DNA of 64,000 nucleotides from Acestrorhynchus altus (Eukaryota > Chordata > Actinopteri > Characiformes > Acestrorhynchidae), in contig CM067513.1 in NCBI GenBank assembly GCA_034509495.1, positions 15,557,501 to 15,621,500 of the forward strand. The letters are read 5' to 3'. Positions 44,571 through 55,096 of the stretch are shown here, piece by piece (the first letter of the stretch is position 1; each line of letters begins with the position of its first letter). Both the position numbers and the translations under genes were made by a program. The notes under the pieces are model-generated. The model searched no databases. It was not told the DNA's origin and worked only from the letters and a program-made list of their open reading frames with translations.

Positions 44571-45879
44571 GGCTAATTAATAATTAAAAATAATTCCTAA
44601 TTAATCCCGGATATGAACAAACAGAGGTGAAATGTGTGAGAGCAGAAATGACCTCCTTTAAAATGGATGTGATAAACAACTAATAATGCAATGATGATAA
44701 ACACCGTGTGTGGTATTTTTCATTTTTATTGATACGTAACATAGTTGATACATAGTACTAAAAAGTGTAGATTGTGACTATAAAGTGCTCCATATCTCAA
44801 CATTACACCTTCACAGTAATGCAGAAACAACATCAACCCATCAAATCAGTGTATTCGCTATTGGTTCAAGCTTTTATCCTTTATGCAGATGTCATTGATC
44901 AATATAGATGTTGCATTTAGTAATTTAACATATAGCAGTTGTTAGATACATACAGTACTCTCATCTTCATTCAATATAGTACTGAAAATAATAGTGGAAC
45001 TCTTACTTTACTAGTTACTAAAAAATAATTTCCATCACAGTGAAGAACCCAGCAAAGAGCCAGTGAAGCATTCAAGTATGTGTGTGTTTTTATAAGTTTT
45101 ATATAAAGAAACATTTTCTTTACTAAAGAGCCCTTTGAAGAACTCCTTTATTAAGAGTAGAAAACGAACGCAGCTTTGCGTTAAACCTTTCTGAGAAACA
45201 TAACTCTGCCATAAGCAGATTTGGTCCTGTCTCAACTGTTTGGAGTTTGAACAACCAATTCAACACAGTTGCTGGAAATGTAATAGAATGTATTACGCTG
45301 CAAGTTTAACCATTGTACTACTTTATTTATTCATTTTAGTGGATAGTTTGCCAGACTGTGGCTCTTGCTGGACACTCCAGCTGACTTAACTCAAGAAATC
45401 AGTGTAAAAACTTCAAATTTGTATCCATACACATTTATACTGCATGAAGCACTAAAGTAATATTCCCACTAATAAACAAGACATGAACAGTAGGACCATA
45501 AAGTGCTCCAAATGTGAAGTGACAGCTACAGAATAGTACAGTTAATTATTGTACTACAGTATTAAAATGTCAACATCCATTAAAACAGTGTATCCTTCAA
45601 TCGCCTTCACATTTTATTTGCATCAATATTTTTCAAGTCCATTATGAACATCTCATAGTAAACATACAAAACCTCAGACATTAGATATTGTATTTAGTTA
45701 GTTTGTTAAACAGGTGTGCATACCATACTGCAGGGCTTTGAGGTAAAAGATATTTCTGCAATAAGCAGATTCAACGCTGTCAACAGTTGCTCTGGAACAA
45801 CTGGCTAAATCAAAACAGTTGCTGTAACACATCAATAAAATATAGCTAACATGAATGTTCAGTATTTAGTGTTCGTTCT
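44571..45879. other. Spacer and probable slc30a1 3' UTR
   Basis: AT-rich, with no recognised exon. Minus-strand AATAAA at 45613-45618, about 260 bases after the slc30a1 stop, is a candidate polyadenylation signal. A repeat-like pair is visible: AATAAGCAGATT with CTGTC...CAACTG occurs at about 45210 and 45760, and the stretch ending AGTGCTCCA at 44790 recurs at 45510, suggesting an internal duplication of about 0.6-0.7 kb. Confidence 0.5.
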
Positions 45880-48501
45880 TTAGACCGTGGACTCCATATG
45901 CGTCTGCAGAGCAACTTCTGTCTCCTGCTGGATATTCCAGCTGACGGTGTGTTGCTGAGGAGTGCCCTGACTGGAGGAATCATCTGTGCCCACAAGTTCT
46001 TCCAATTCGGATCCAGATTTCCGATTTGTGTCACAGCAGAGCTTTGGGGCACACTGACTATAACAGGGCAGTTCACACTCAGAAACAGCAGACTCCCTCA
46101 CATCAGAAGAGAACTCTGGTTGAACTGTGGTGGCATGGATGCCCTCGTCGTGGAAAAAACTCTTGATGCGTTTGGCTATGTCCATGTAGGAGGCCGGGTC
46201 ATGGCACTTGACGTGAGCTGTGGCGATGATCCGGCTGCCAGCCAGCTGCCAGATGTGCAGCTCATGGACAGCCAGGACACCTTCTAAACTCCTTAGTTTG
46301 ATGTCCAGCCTCTGCATGTCGATTTGCTTAGGCACGGTCTGCAGGAGGATGAGGGCTGACTCTTTCAAGAGGGGGAAGGTGGTGTAGAGCAGGATGACCA
46401 CCATTATCATACACAGCGTGGGGTCGAGGTACAGCACCCAACAGGGTCCAGCTGCTGAGACAATACCGCCAGTGGTGTTGGACAGGCTGTGCACTTCAGA
46501 ATGTGTGTGCTGGAGGTCAGCGCAGTGGCTGCTGTAGCAGGGATTAGTGCAGTTCTCCTCTCCATGGCACGGCCTCCACACAAAAGTGAAGATCAGAGCG
46601 TTGACCACTACAATGACTGAGCCGAGGGCATCACCCAACACGTGCAGGAAGACACCACGCATGTTCAGCTGTGCGGCTGACTCGGAACTGTGCTCCAGCT
46701 GCTCCAGTGAAATGTCACCATTCATCTGGACATTCAGGTTATGGCTTAGGATAATGTCTGGAAAATGGCAGAACAGTACAGTTGAAGAGTGAAGGGAAAA
46801 CAGAAGAATTTCATAAAATGTTCTACTACAACTCTTTTTATCTAATTGATATGTTTAAAGATTGAAAATCTGTTTATATATTTACCAAGAATACACCAAA
46901 AAGCATCCAGTGAAACTGGGAAAAAATGGTGGTGTAATTAGGACGCTGTGGCTACTTGAGTAAACAAATCAATAAATAAATACAAAAAAGGACCCCTTCA
47001 TATTATTATGGCCATAATAGTTAAACTAGGCTTATATTGTTATTCAAAACAACAGCACTGAATATTCAAGGGCAATTCCACCACAATTTCAGGAAAATGA
47101 AATAATAAAAAGGAACAGAAAGTCAGAAAGGTTTGATGTTAAATAGTGTGAAATGTGGCAGTATAGAGAAACATGGAGCATTGGTGATAAGACGATACAA
47201 CTGAAGTGTTTAATGTCTGTTTAGAAAGTTATTACACAAAATTGTAACACTTTCTGAAGCCTGAGACACTCTTTGGCAGAACATTCTGTTCTAAAATCTA
47301 TGTTTCCATTCCAACCATGGTGGAGAGATACTAGAAGGAATTAGAACAAAAAGCTAATATTATAATTATATTACTTCGTATTTCAAGTCTTTTGGTTCTG
47401 GGGGTACTGCATTTCTGATTTTCATGAATAAAGCATGCTGATCAAAACTAAAGCAAAAAAAGTATGTTCAATATGTAAAATGCAACCGCTTACTGCTTTG
47501 AATGAAACAATCGACATTTTCCTGAGAACCGAATCCCCTCAATCGCACTAGTTCACTGGTACAAGATCCATGAGGAACATTTGGGGTTTCTCCAATCGGA
47601 AATTGTGTTTAAAACACCTAAAAGTTCTTCAAACAAACTTTAACAAAACCACAAGGTTCCTGGAGGTTCCTTGAAGCACTTTAAGTTCCTCAAGAATCTT
47701 GTACTTTTTTTTTTTTACAGATGCAGTAATATATATTTCACCCTCAGAAGATAGAAGGTTAGAAAGTGTGACCCCTGATTCCTATCCCCGGTCAGTGATG
47801 GACCATCTCCCATCCAACCCTCTGAATTGGGATTCCTGGGAATTCTCCTTCAATCCAGAGAACATGGTTTCTATTTCCATCCAGTGGATACCTGATTCAA
47901 GCTGGATAGCATGGTCTTCTGCAGGACCACAGCTGCTTTTCACCATGAGGTTAGAAGCCTCTTCTTCAGCTTCCTTTCTGGCTATTTGATCGGATTTCTC
48001 GTAGTTCCTGTGCAAGTGTTCCCCATGATTGTGCCCACCGTGAGCGTGGCCACCGTGAGCGTGCCCACCGTGGGAGTGTCCGTGCGCACCAGCGTGCCCG
48101 TGGAACAAGAAAAGCCCCACCAGGTTAATGAGCAGACCCGCCACCCCGACCCACACCACCACGCGCGGGTTCTCGATCTCGTGGGGGTCCGCGTAGCGCT
48201 CCACGGCCTCCAGTAAGATGGTGAAGCAGAGCGCGGTCAGGAACACGGCGTTGACCAGCGCGCCCATCACCTCCGCTCGGATCCAGCCGAACGTGTTCTT
48301 GCTGGTGGCCTGAGTCTGCTCGGCGAAGCGCACGGCCACCAGGGCCACGGTGAGGGCGATCACGTCCGACAGCATGTGGAACGAGTCGGACAGCATCGCC
48401 AGAGACGCGGTGACTCTGCTGACCACCAGCTCCACGATGAAGAAGCCGAACGTCAGGCAGAGCATGCAGAGCAGCCGGCCGTGCTTCCGCCACTGAGCCA
48501 T
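45880..48501 (-). CDS. slc30a1: Zinc transporter 1 (SLC30A1/ZnT1), zinc efflux
   Basis: Two coding exons, 47892-48501 and 45880-46757, joined at GAATCAG|GT and ...CCAG|ACATT, give 495 aa (human 507). Cation-diffusion facilitator of the plasma membrane that exports cytosolic zinc. The start is MAQWRKHGRLLCML. The TM2 site is SDSFHMLSD and the TM5 site HVLGDALGS, each supplying the His/Asp pair that binds zinc. The loop between TM4 and TM5 is His-rich (HGHSHGGHAHGG). The cytoplasmic tail includes VPKQIDMQRLDIK and LHIWQLAGSRIIATAH. The open frame runs on past the exon 1 donor for about 37 codons (GIHWMEIE...), which I treat as intronic because the splice restores conserved sequence (LSHNLNVQMNGD). 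Teleosts may carry two copies; which this is cannot be told. Confidence 0.95.
47600..47715. repeat. Half copy of the foldback element, slc30a1 intron 1
   Basis: It shares AAAAGTTCTTCAAA, GGTTCCTTGAAGCACTTTAAG and AAGAATCTTGTACTTTT with the foldback element at 26854-27050. Only one arm remains. Confidence 0.55.
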
Positions 48502-48517
48502 GTTCTCATACAGCGAC

Positions 48518-48519
48518 CA

Positions 48520-48580
<61 letters not shown>
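48518..48580. repeat. (CA)n microsatellite in the slc30a1 5' leader
   Basis: About 31 CA units (GT on the coding strand) ending 17 bases before the slc30a1 start codon. If the transcript starts upstream, the mRNA leader carries a long GU repeat next to the AUG. Confidence 0.95.
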
Positions 48581-48581
<1 letters not shown>

Positions 48582-48780
48582 GCGGATCTACATGCTGCGC
48601 CGACAGCACGCAGGAGACACAGCATCTGCTTCCGATTCGGGACGAGAAACAACACAACCCAACTTCTCTCTCTTCCCCCAGCCTTTAATCACACTCTGCA
48701 CTTTGCCGGCTAACTTTGCACTCGCTCGCCCGGGACACGCCCCCGCCCTGCGCCCATTGGTCGAAGGTCGTGACGTCATT
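48580..48780 (-). promoter_or_regulatory. slc30a1: slc30a1 promoter with metal-response-element cores
   Basis: Two matches to the MTF-1 core TGCRCNC are present on the plus strand: TGCACTC (48717-48723) and TGCGCCC (48749-48755). A reversed CCAAT box (ATTGG, 48756-48760) adjoins the second. Mammalian ZnT1 promoters are zinc-induced through paired MREs bound by MTF-1, so zinc induction is a reasonable inference. The region is GC-rich and TATA-less. Confidence 0.6.
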
Positions 48781-48852
48781 CCTCAACTCCTTTAAAACAA
48801 CACAGAAATAAAACTGCATTTCTGTACAGGCTCAAACTACAGGTGGACAATC

Positions 48853-49172
48853 CGGGTCCATCTGTCACTGGTTCAGTGTCACTGGTTTAATATCACTGGT
48901 CTAATGTCACTGGTCGGGTGTCACTGGTCTAATATCACTGGTCCAATGTCACTGGTCCGATGTCACTGGTCCAGTGTCACTTGTGTGACAGTGTCACAGG
49001 TCTAATGTCACTGGTCCAATATCACTGCTCCAATGTCCCTGGTCCAGTGTCACTGGTCCAATGTCACTGGTCTAATGTCACTAGTCTAATGTCACTGGTC
49101 TAATGTCACTGATCTGATGTTACTGGTCCAATGTCACTGGTCTAATGTCACTGTTCCAATGTCACTGGTCAT
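48853..49172 (+). repeat. 14-bp TGTCACTGGTCYAA minisatellite
   Basis: More than 20 near-identical 14-base units (TGTCACTGGTCTAA, TGTCACTGGTCCAA, TGTCACTGGTCCGA and similar) starting about 350 bases upstream of slc30a1. Low divergence suggests recent expansion. Confidence 0.9.
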
Positions 49173-49339
49173 TGCCAAAAGGAATTGATTCCATTTACAT
49201 ATACAGTTAAATTGCCTACAAAATGTAGAGTGATGCTACCTTTTGCTCATCCTAAAAGCCTTCAGATTTGGCGATGTCTCCATAAACTGGATCTACATAC
49301 TGTATATAGGACTCAAAGCCGCTGTTGTTACAAATGAGC

Positions 49340-50695
49340 TCATTTCACCATATTTTATGCAACAATGTGGAACATGTCAATGATCTCCATTATCTTCTCT
49401 CTGGCATTAGACCCTTGTGCATTAGCTATAAGACAGAACCCAGACTTCCCTGGTATTCAGATTGGCCAAACTATCCACAAAATATTGCTGTATGCCGATG
49501 ATATTTTAAAGTATATTTCTAATACAGAAAATTCAGTGAACTCTCTCTTAACAACCATGGACTCATTCACTAAAGTATCAGGGTTTAAAATAAATAGGAC
49601 CAAATGTGAAGCCCTCCCACTGACATCCCACTAGTTAAATTCAGCCTTTTATTTACATTTTCTATGGCATGAGAGAGGGATAACATATCTTGGTGTCCTA
49701 TTTTCCTCAAATTTGTTAGATCTGAGCAGGGTTAATGTTGAACCTCTCTTGGACCATTTTAAAACCGATATAGAGAGGGGGTCTATATCCCTGCTCTATC
49801 TCTCATCGTGGGGAAAAGGCCAATGTCCAAATGTTGCCCCAAAATGTAACCATGTTATTCAGGCATTACAAATTCTATTGTTTTGAAATATTTCCATCAA
49901 TTTGAGAAGCTTTGTAACATTTTTCTTTGGTATGGTAAACTGCCCAGATTACGTCTAAGTATATTACAAAAACCAATGGAACAGAGAGGGCTGGGCACAC
50001 CTAATCTTCTGCTCTACCACTATGCTTTCTGCTTGAGACACCTGGTGTAGTGGTCACTCCCCCATGAAAGAGCTCAACCCTGGTATGATATAGAGAACCA
50101 TAACCCCTATATAGATAACCCCTCCCTGATATTTGCTGCCTCTCTGTTGTGAATTCAAATCTCACATCTTCAGTGGCTATGGTGCAAAGTTTCAAAGCTG
50201 TTTGAGTTAACCAGAGTTGGCGGTATCTACAAATTTACATTCTCTGCTTATACTTGTTTGGGGTTGGTGCCCGTCCCCTAGAGGCAAAAGATCAAAAACA
50301 TCTCTTTACCTTACACTGTCTTAGTTGTGAAGCAAACAGGTATTACTACCCTGTCGCTGCAGCTACACAGAACTTTAGAAATGATAGTTGGGGTACAGTA
50401 TCCCTATCTGCCCAGCCTATACATTTTGGGAGATCCAAGCCCTCTGAAAATGACAGACCAGGAGTGTGACCAAACAGGTCTCATGGTAGGCAGGAAGCTC
50501 CTTTTGAGATACTGGAAGTCAATTCAAGCTCCCACAGTAAGTGAATGGTATGAGTTATTAAATAGAGTGGCTTCCTATGAAAGACATTCTTTCAGGATGA
50601 TAGGGATGATAGGAGCAGTATTTCAAGATGTGGTAGAAATTCTCAGATCATATTGGTTTAGAACCAACCAGCCCCCATATGATAGCAAATAGCTG
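49340..50695 (+). mobile_element. 5'-truncated L1-like LINE, reverse transcriptase remnant
   Basis: The frame at 49365-49634 carries the reverse-transcriptase catalytic motif in LLYADDILKYI. It is followed by SGFKINRTKCEALPL, the usual text after the YADD box in fish L1-clade elements. Downstream, further LINE text continues in shifted frames (YLGVLFSSN near 49690; REPLEAKDQ-type text near 50280; ending 50695). Stops and shifts make it inactive. No 5' half or endonuclease is present. Confidence 0.75.
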
Positions 50696-50739
50696 TCAAT
50701 GTTTCACACAATCACCTTTGTTAAAGTTGTAGCAATAAT

Positions 50740-51510
<771 letters not shown>

Positions 51511-53390
51511 TCATTTTATTAAGTTACTGTGTATTTACTTTTTGTGTATTTTTGTTATTATAATTATTTGTTACTGTCTCTTCTCTGCTCTTCTTTCTGT
51601 GATATTTGTTACTTTGTATTTTCAGAAGGCTTTGTTAACTATTCTAACTATAAAATGTTGAATAAAATCCAGACCATAAAAAATGCCTACAAACTTCTGT
51701 TAGAAGCTACAATAATTAATTATCTATATCATTGAGTAGTGGGGTCAAAACTAAAGATGGAAAATCCAGGTCCAGGTTTTTTTTTACAGAATGTTTGTGG
51801 ACTCTGAATGAAAACATTCAGCATTTTAAGCTTCATCCATTGCTGACACAAATGTGCAAATGCATACACATATCTTAGTGTAGTCTCTGCCAATACAATA
51901 TGACTCTGGTACAGATAAATATGAACCTATTGACATCATGCTTTGGGGGTGAGTTAGGGAGTCGAGGTGAGATGAGGTTGGTTGGTAATCGTCCAACATT
52001 CTGACCTCGATCTGAACACTGTGAGCAAAAAAGCGAGAGAGCAAATAGCCTCCCGCTTCTTGTTTTCCTCTGCAACCCAATACCTGAGTCACTGATGTCA
52101 TTAGCCCTACCTCCTCTAGCCAATCAGTCAAAGTCTGCATGCATGTACATGTAAACATGCACTGGAAGGATCCTTTGGCATTTAACTGGGATATAATTCA
52201 GTTGGAAACAAGTGAATTTTAGTTATTTCCAAGCTGGATTACTGATTACTGTAATCACTGATAATTACACAATGATAAATAGTTTGATAAGGTAGATGGG
52301 GTAAGTCTTGTGGTTTGTTAAGGTACATGTATTTTGTCTGTAGGTTACTCAGATCTTGAGTTATAAAGCCTAGAAAGCAGCATGTAACTGCATGCTAAGT
52401 GCAGATCTCAGGTTCTAAAAGTGAATACCCTTAATTTTACAAGAAACAATGAATAAGCTGGTGTCCTAATATTATTGTCTATAGCATATGTCCAACAATG
52501 TGGATCAGCAGTCCCCATACATTGCCAACATGCATATCTTTGTGGTGGATGTTTCTCCTGTTTCTCGGGAGAAAAAATTTGTAACCTTATGATTTTTGGA
52601 CACATATACAAAGACCCCATTACAATCAAAACTCATAGTCAGCCATGCATGGAGTAAAAGTATGAAAGAAGAAGAGATCATGCAGTAGAAAATGAATTTG
52701 CAGTTTATCCTCTCTGCATTTTAGTCAGCGTTCACATGAGGGGTCTGATGCACTGAGCATACAGATGCCTTCTGCTTGTGTGCAAAATAACTAGTCAAGA
52801 CCACTCTGGAGGCAGAACAATTGGTTGTCATGCAAATGGTTTGAATATCCTATTCAAATAACCAGCAGATGGAGCTTTCTGCTCCTCAGAGCTGTATACT
52901 GTACGTGGATGCATTTCAGTTTTTAGAAATTCTTTCATATGGAGTTGGTTTCTCAAAAACTATTTGGAAATGATCTGGCTACCTTCTAAAGCAGCATTTC
53001 ACAGCTTATTTCCAATCTTTACTGTATTCCAACAAAGAGAGTTACATGACATTTCAGGGGACAGTGTTACACTTAGAGGTGTGTCTTCAATTCCATTATG
53101 TAAACGCAGCTTTACTGCTGGTGTTCACAAGCTAAGTTAGTTCTGAGCACAACATTACTCAGCTAGCCAGTTAACAAGCAAGCAAGCAAAGAAAACAGCA
53201 TATAAAAAATTATTTTACTTTCATTTACATTAAAAGCTCAGAGGAATTGGTTATTCTGTGAACCAGGTGTGCTTATTCTGCCTCAGAGGCAGAGCTGCCT
53301 CCAGAAAATTTTGAGGCAAGATTTTGCACACAAGCTTCTCTTTTTCTCGCTCTCAGTGGCTATTATACTACTACTATTACAATTTCTGCA
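51511..53390. other. Spacer between LINE remnants and kif3c, no gene seen
   Basis: Mostly unique-looking AT-rich sequence. A degraded GGGACACC-family fragment is visible at about 51940-52030 (GGTGAGATGAGGTTGG, CGTCCAACATTCTGACCTCG). Other open frames are short and unlike known proteins. Confidence 0.5.
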
Positions 53391-53394
53391 ACTA

Positions 53395-53400
53395 CTACTT

Positions 53401-53464
<64 letters not shown>

Positions 53465-53468
53465 CAAC
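53395..53468. repeat. (ACT)n/(AAT)n trinucleotide array
   Basis: About 13 ACT-type units passing into AAT units. The Ser- or Leu-rich open frames through it are artefacts. Confidence 0.95.
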
Positions 53469-53557
53469 ATAGTAGAATATAGTGTAATGTGAATAGCAAC
53501 AACACTCTCTCCATGGCAGACTGGGGCAGATTCCACAGCTAGGTAATCCCACTACAC

Positions 53558-53997
53558 CAGGGGTTCTCACCCTTTTCCACCTCATGGCCAACTTGTTCAT
53601 GACTAGAAAGCATAACAGACCACACCAGACCACAATAAACAGCTCAGCTTTTAATAACAAATTGTTTTTGCCTTTTTCTGACAGTAAAAATGTGAGGATT
53701 TGGGCCTGAACAACAAGCTTTGAAAATAGCATACCTTCATTTAAAAAAAAGACCTGTCTCTAATGTAGCTTACAAAAGCAATGAAGACATGTCTAGTAAC
53801 AAAATGTAGACTTCTTTAATTCTGTCTGAATGATGTCAGATCCCATGCTGATAGGAATGATCTTGATTTTTACTTCTTTTTTTCATTCTGACTTAATGAT
53901 TTTAGTGCCATTTCCAGCCAGCTATGATTTAGTGTCACCTTGGGGATAGGTCTGTAGACCCACATTTGGTCCCTGGCACACAGGTTGAGAAACACTG
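53558..53997. mobile_element. 440-bp hAT-like element with target duplication
   Basis: Ends CAGGGGTTCTCACCC and inverted GGTTGAGAAACACTG. Flanks CACTACAC (53550-53557) and CACTATAC (53998-54005) are an 8-bp target duplication with one mismatch. It is non-coding. The interior contains an open GAAAAAGGC-rich region but no transposase. Confidence 0.75.
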
Positions 53998-54060
53998 CAC
54001 TATACACCAATGAGGCTAGATTCAGAATTCTACAGTCATCTTCATTCAAGTTGCTTTGGA

Positions 54061-54172
<112 letters not shown>

Positions 54173-54226
54173 TCAAAGCTGAGAAATGATCATCCAGTTT
54201 CTATAGGGTTACCTACTGTGCTAAAC

Positions 54227-54403
54227 CAGTGTTTCTCAACCCCGGTCCAGGAGGCACCCCTGCCCTGCACATTTTAGAGGTTTCTGTGCTCCCAGGACAC
54301 CTGATTCAAAACACCCTACAACTTGTTAATGAGCTGACTAGTTGAATCAGGTGGGATGAGAGCAGGGTAAGGGTGTGTCCAGGACCAAGGTTGAGAAACA
54401 CTG
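54227..54403. mobile_element. hAT-like miniature element, copy A upstream of kif3c
   Basis: 177 bp with ends CAGTGTTTCTCAACCCCGG and AAGGTTGAGAAACACTG. It is the same family as 8983-9176. The 8-base flanks do not match (TGCTAAAC versus TAGATTTA), so no intact target duplication. Its left flank CCTACTGTGCTA is repeated before copy B. Confidence 0.8.
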
Positions 54404-54496
54404 TAGATTTATATTCTGTAGTATTGATATATTTGACATATATACATATTAATAACAATTCGAAGCCGAAAAACAGCATTGCCTACTGTGCTAGAT

Positions 54497-54670
54497 CAGT
54501 GTTTCTCAACCCAGGTCCTGGAGGCACCCCTGCCCTGCCCATGTTAGAGCCTTCTGTGCTCCCAGGACACCTCATTCAACTAATCAGCTCATTAACAAGG
54601 CTTTGATTGAGGGAAGTCGGAAAAGTGTGCCGGGCAGGGGTGCCTCCAGGACCAGGCTGGAGAAGCACTG
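54497..54670. mobile_element. hAT-like miniature element, copy B upstream of kif3c
   Basis: 174 bp with ends CAGTGTTTCTCAACCCAGG and GGCTGGAGAAGCACTG. It ends about 430 bases before the kif3c start codon. The left flank, about 40-65 bases, resembles the flank of copy A (AATTCGAAGC...CCTACTGTGCTAGAT versus AATTCAAAGC...CCTACTGTGCTAAAC), so flank and element were duplicated together. Confidence 0.8.
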
Positions 54671-55096
54671 CGTTAAATGAGGGTCTTCAGGAGTGGGCTT
54701 TGCTCAGCTGTGGATGAATACGTCATGTGTGAAGAGAGTGTCAGACTGCGTAAGCAGCAGGCAGGAGGCAGGATGATGCTCTGCCTGCGCGAGAGCCCAT
54801 TGTCTGCAGCCATGCAGGGTGTGGACCAGCAAGGTGGAGATCAGGGCGGCGTTCGTCTCAGCACACGGCCGATCTCAGGAGCTTCCCGGTGCTCATCAGG
54901 GAGGATGTGCGTGTGTGTCGGGGTTTAAGCTGATGCTCTCGTGCGCTTTGGCTTTTGGACGACGTGGGAAGTTCTCCTCGCTCTGCTGATGGAGCATCGC
55001 TCTGCTTTTCCTCCTTCTCCTTGATGCCATGGTGCTGTCATCAGATGTGGTATGATGTCAAAGAGGAACAGCGCAGTGCTGCTGAGATCGAGGACC
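54671..55096 (+). promoter_or_regulatory. kif3c: Putative kif3c promoter and 5' UTR
   Basis: GC content rises just after the hAT-like copy B. A CRE-like TACGTCA lies at 54719-54725. Several upstream ATGs occur, including in-frame ones at 55052 and 55055. The transcription start is not visible. Promoter role is inferred from position. Confidence 0.45.

Noticed and set aside
47782..47891. Continuation of ZnT1 exon 1 past residue 203
   Set aside because: Splicing at the CAG|GTATCC donor to the 46757 acceptor restores conserved sequence and frame; the extension ends at a stop and lacks family similarity.
48125..48493. Minus-strand 122-codon Arg/Ala-rich frame and the plus-strand frames over slc30a1 exon 1
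   Set aside because: They are alternative-frame shadows of the GC-rich ZnT1 exon, whose own frame is fully conserved.
48499..48657. Possible N-terminal extension of ZnT1 through a Val-Cys repeat
   Set aside because: The open frame begins with TTG, not ATG. No in-frame ATG exists upstream of 48501, and family alignment starts there.
49365..49634. Reverse transcriptase frame as a functional gene (retron or domesticated RT)
   Set aside because: Only the YADD-side fragment of an L1-like LINE remains. Following frames are shifted and stopped, so it is a dead retrotransposon.
53283..53732. Minus-strand frame with long Ile and Ser runs
   Set aside because: It reads through an ACT/AAT microsatellite and a hAT-like element end.
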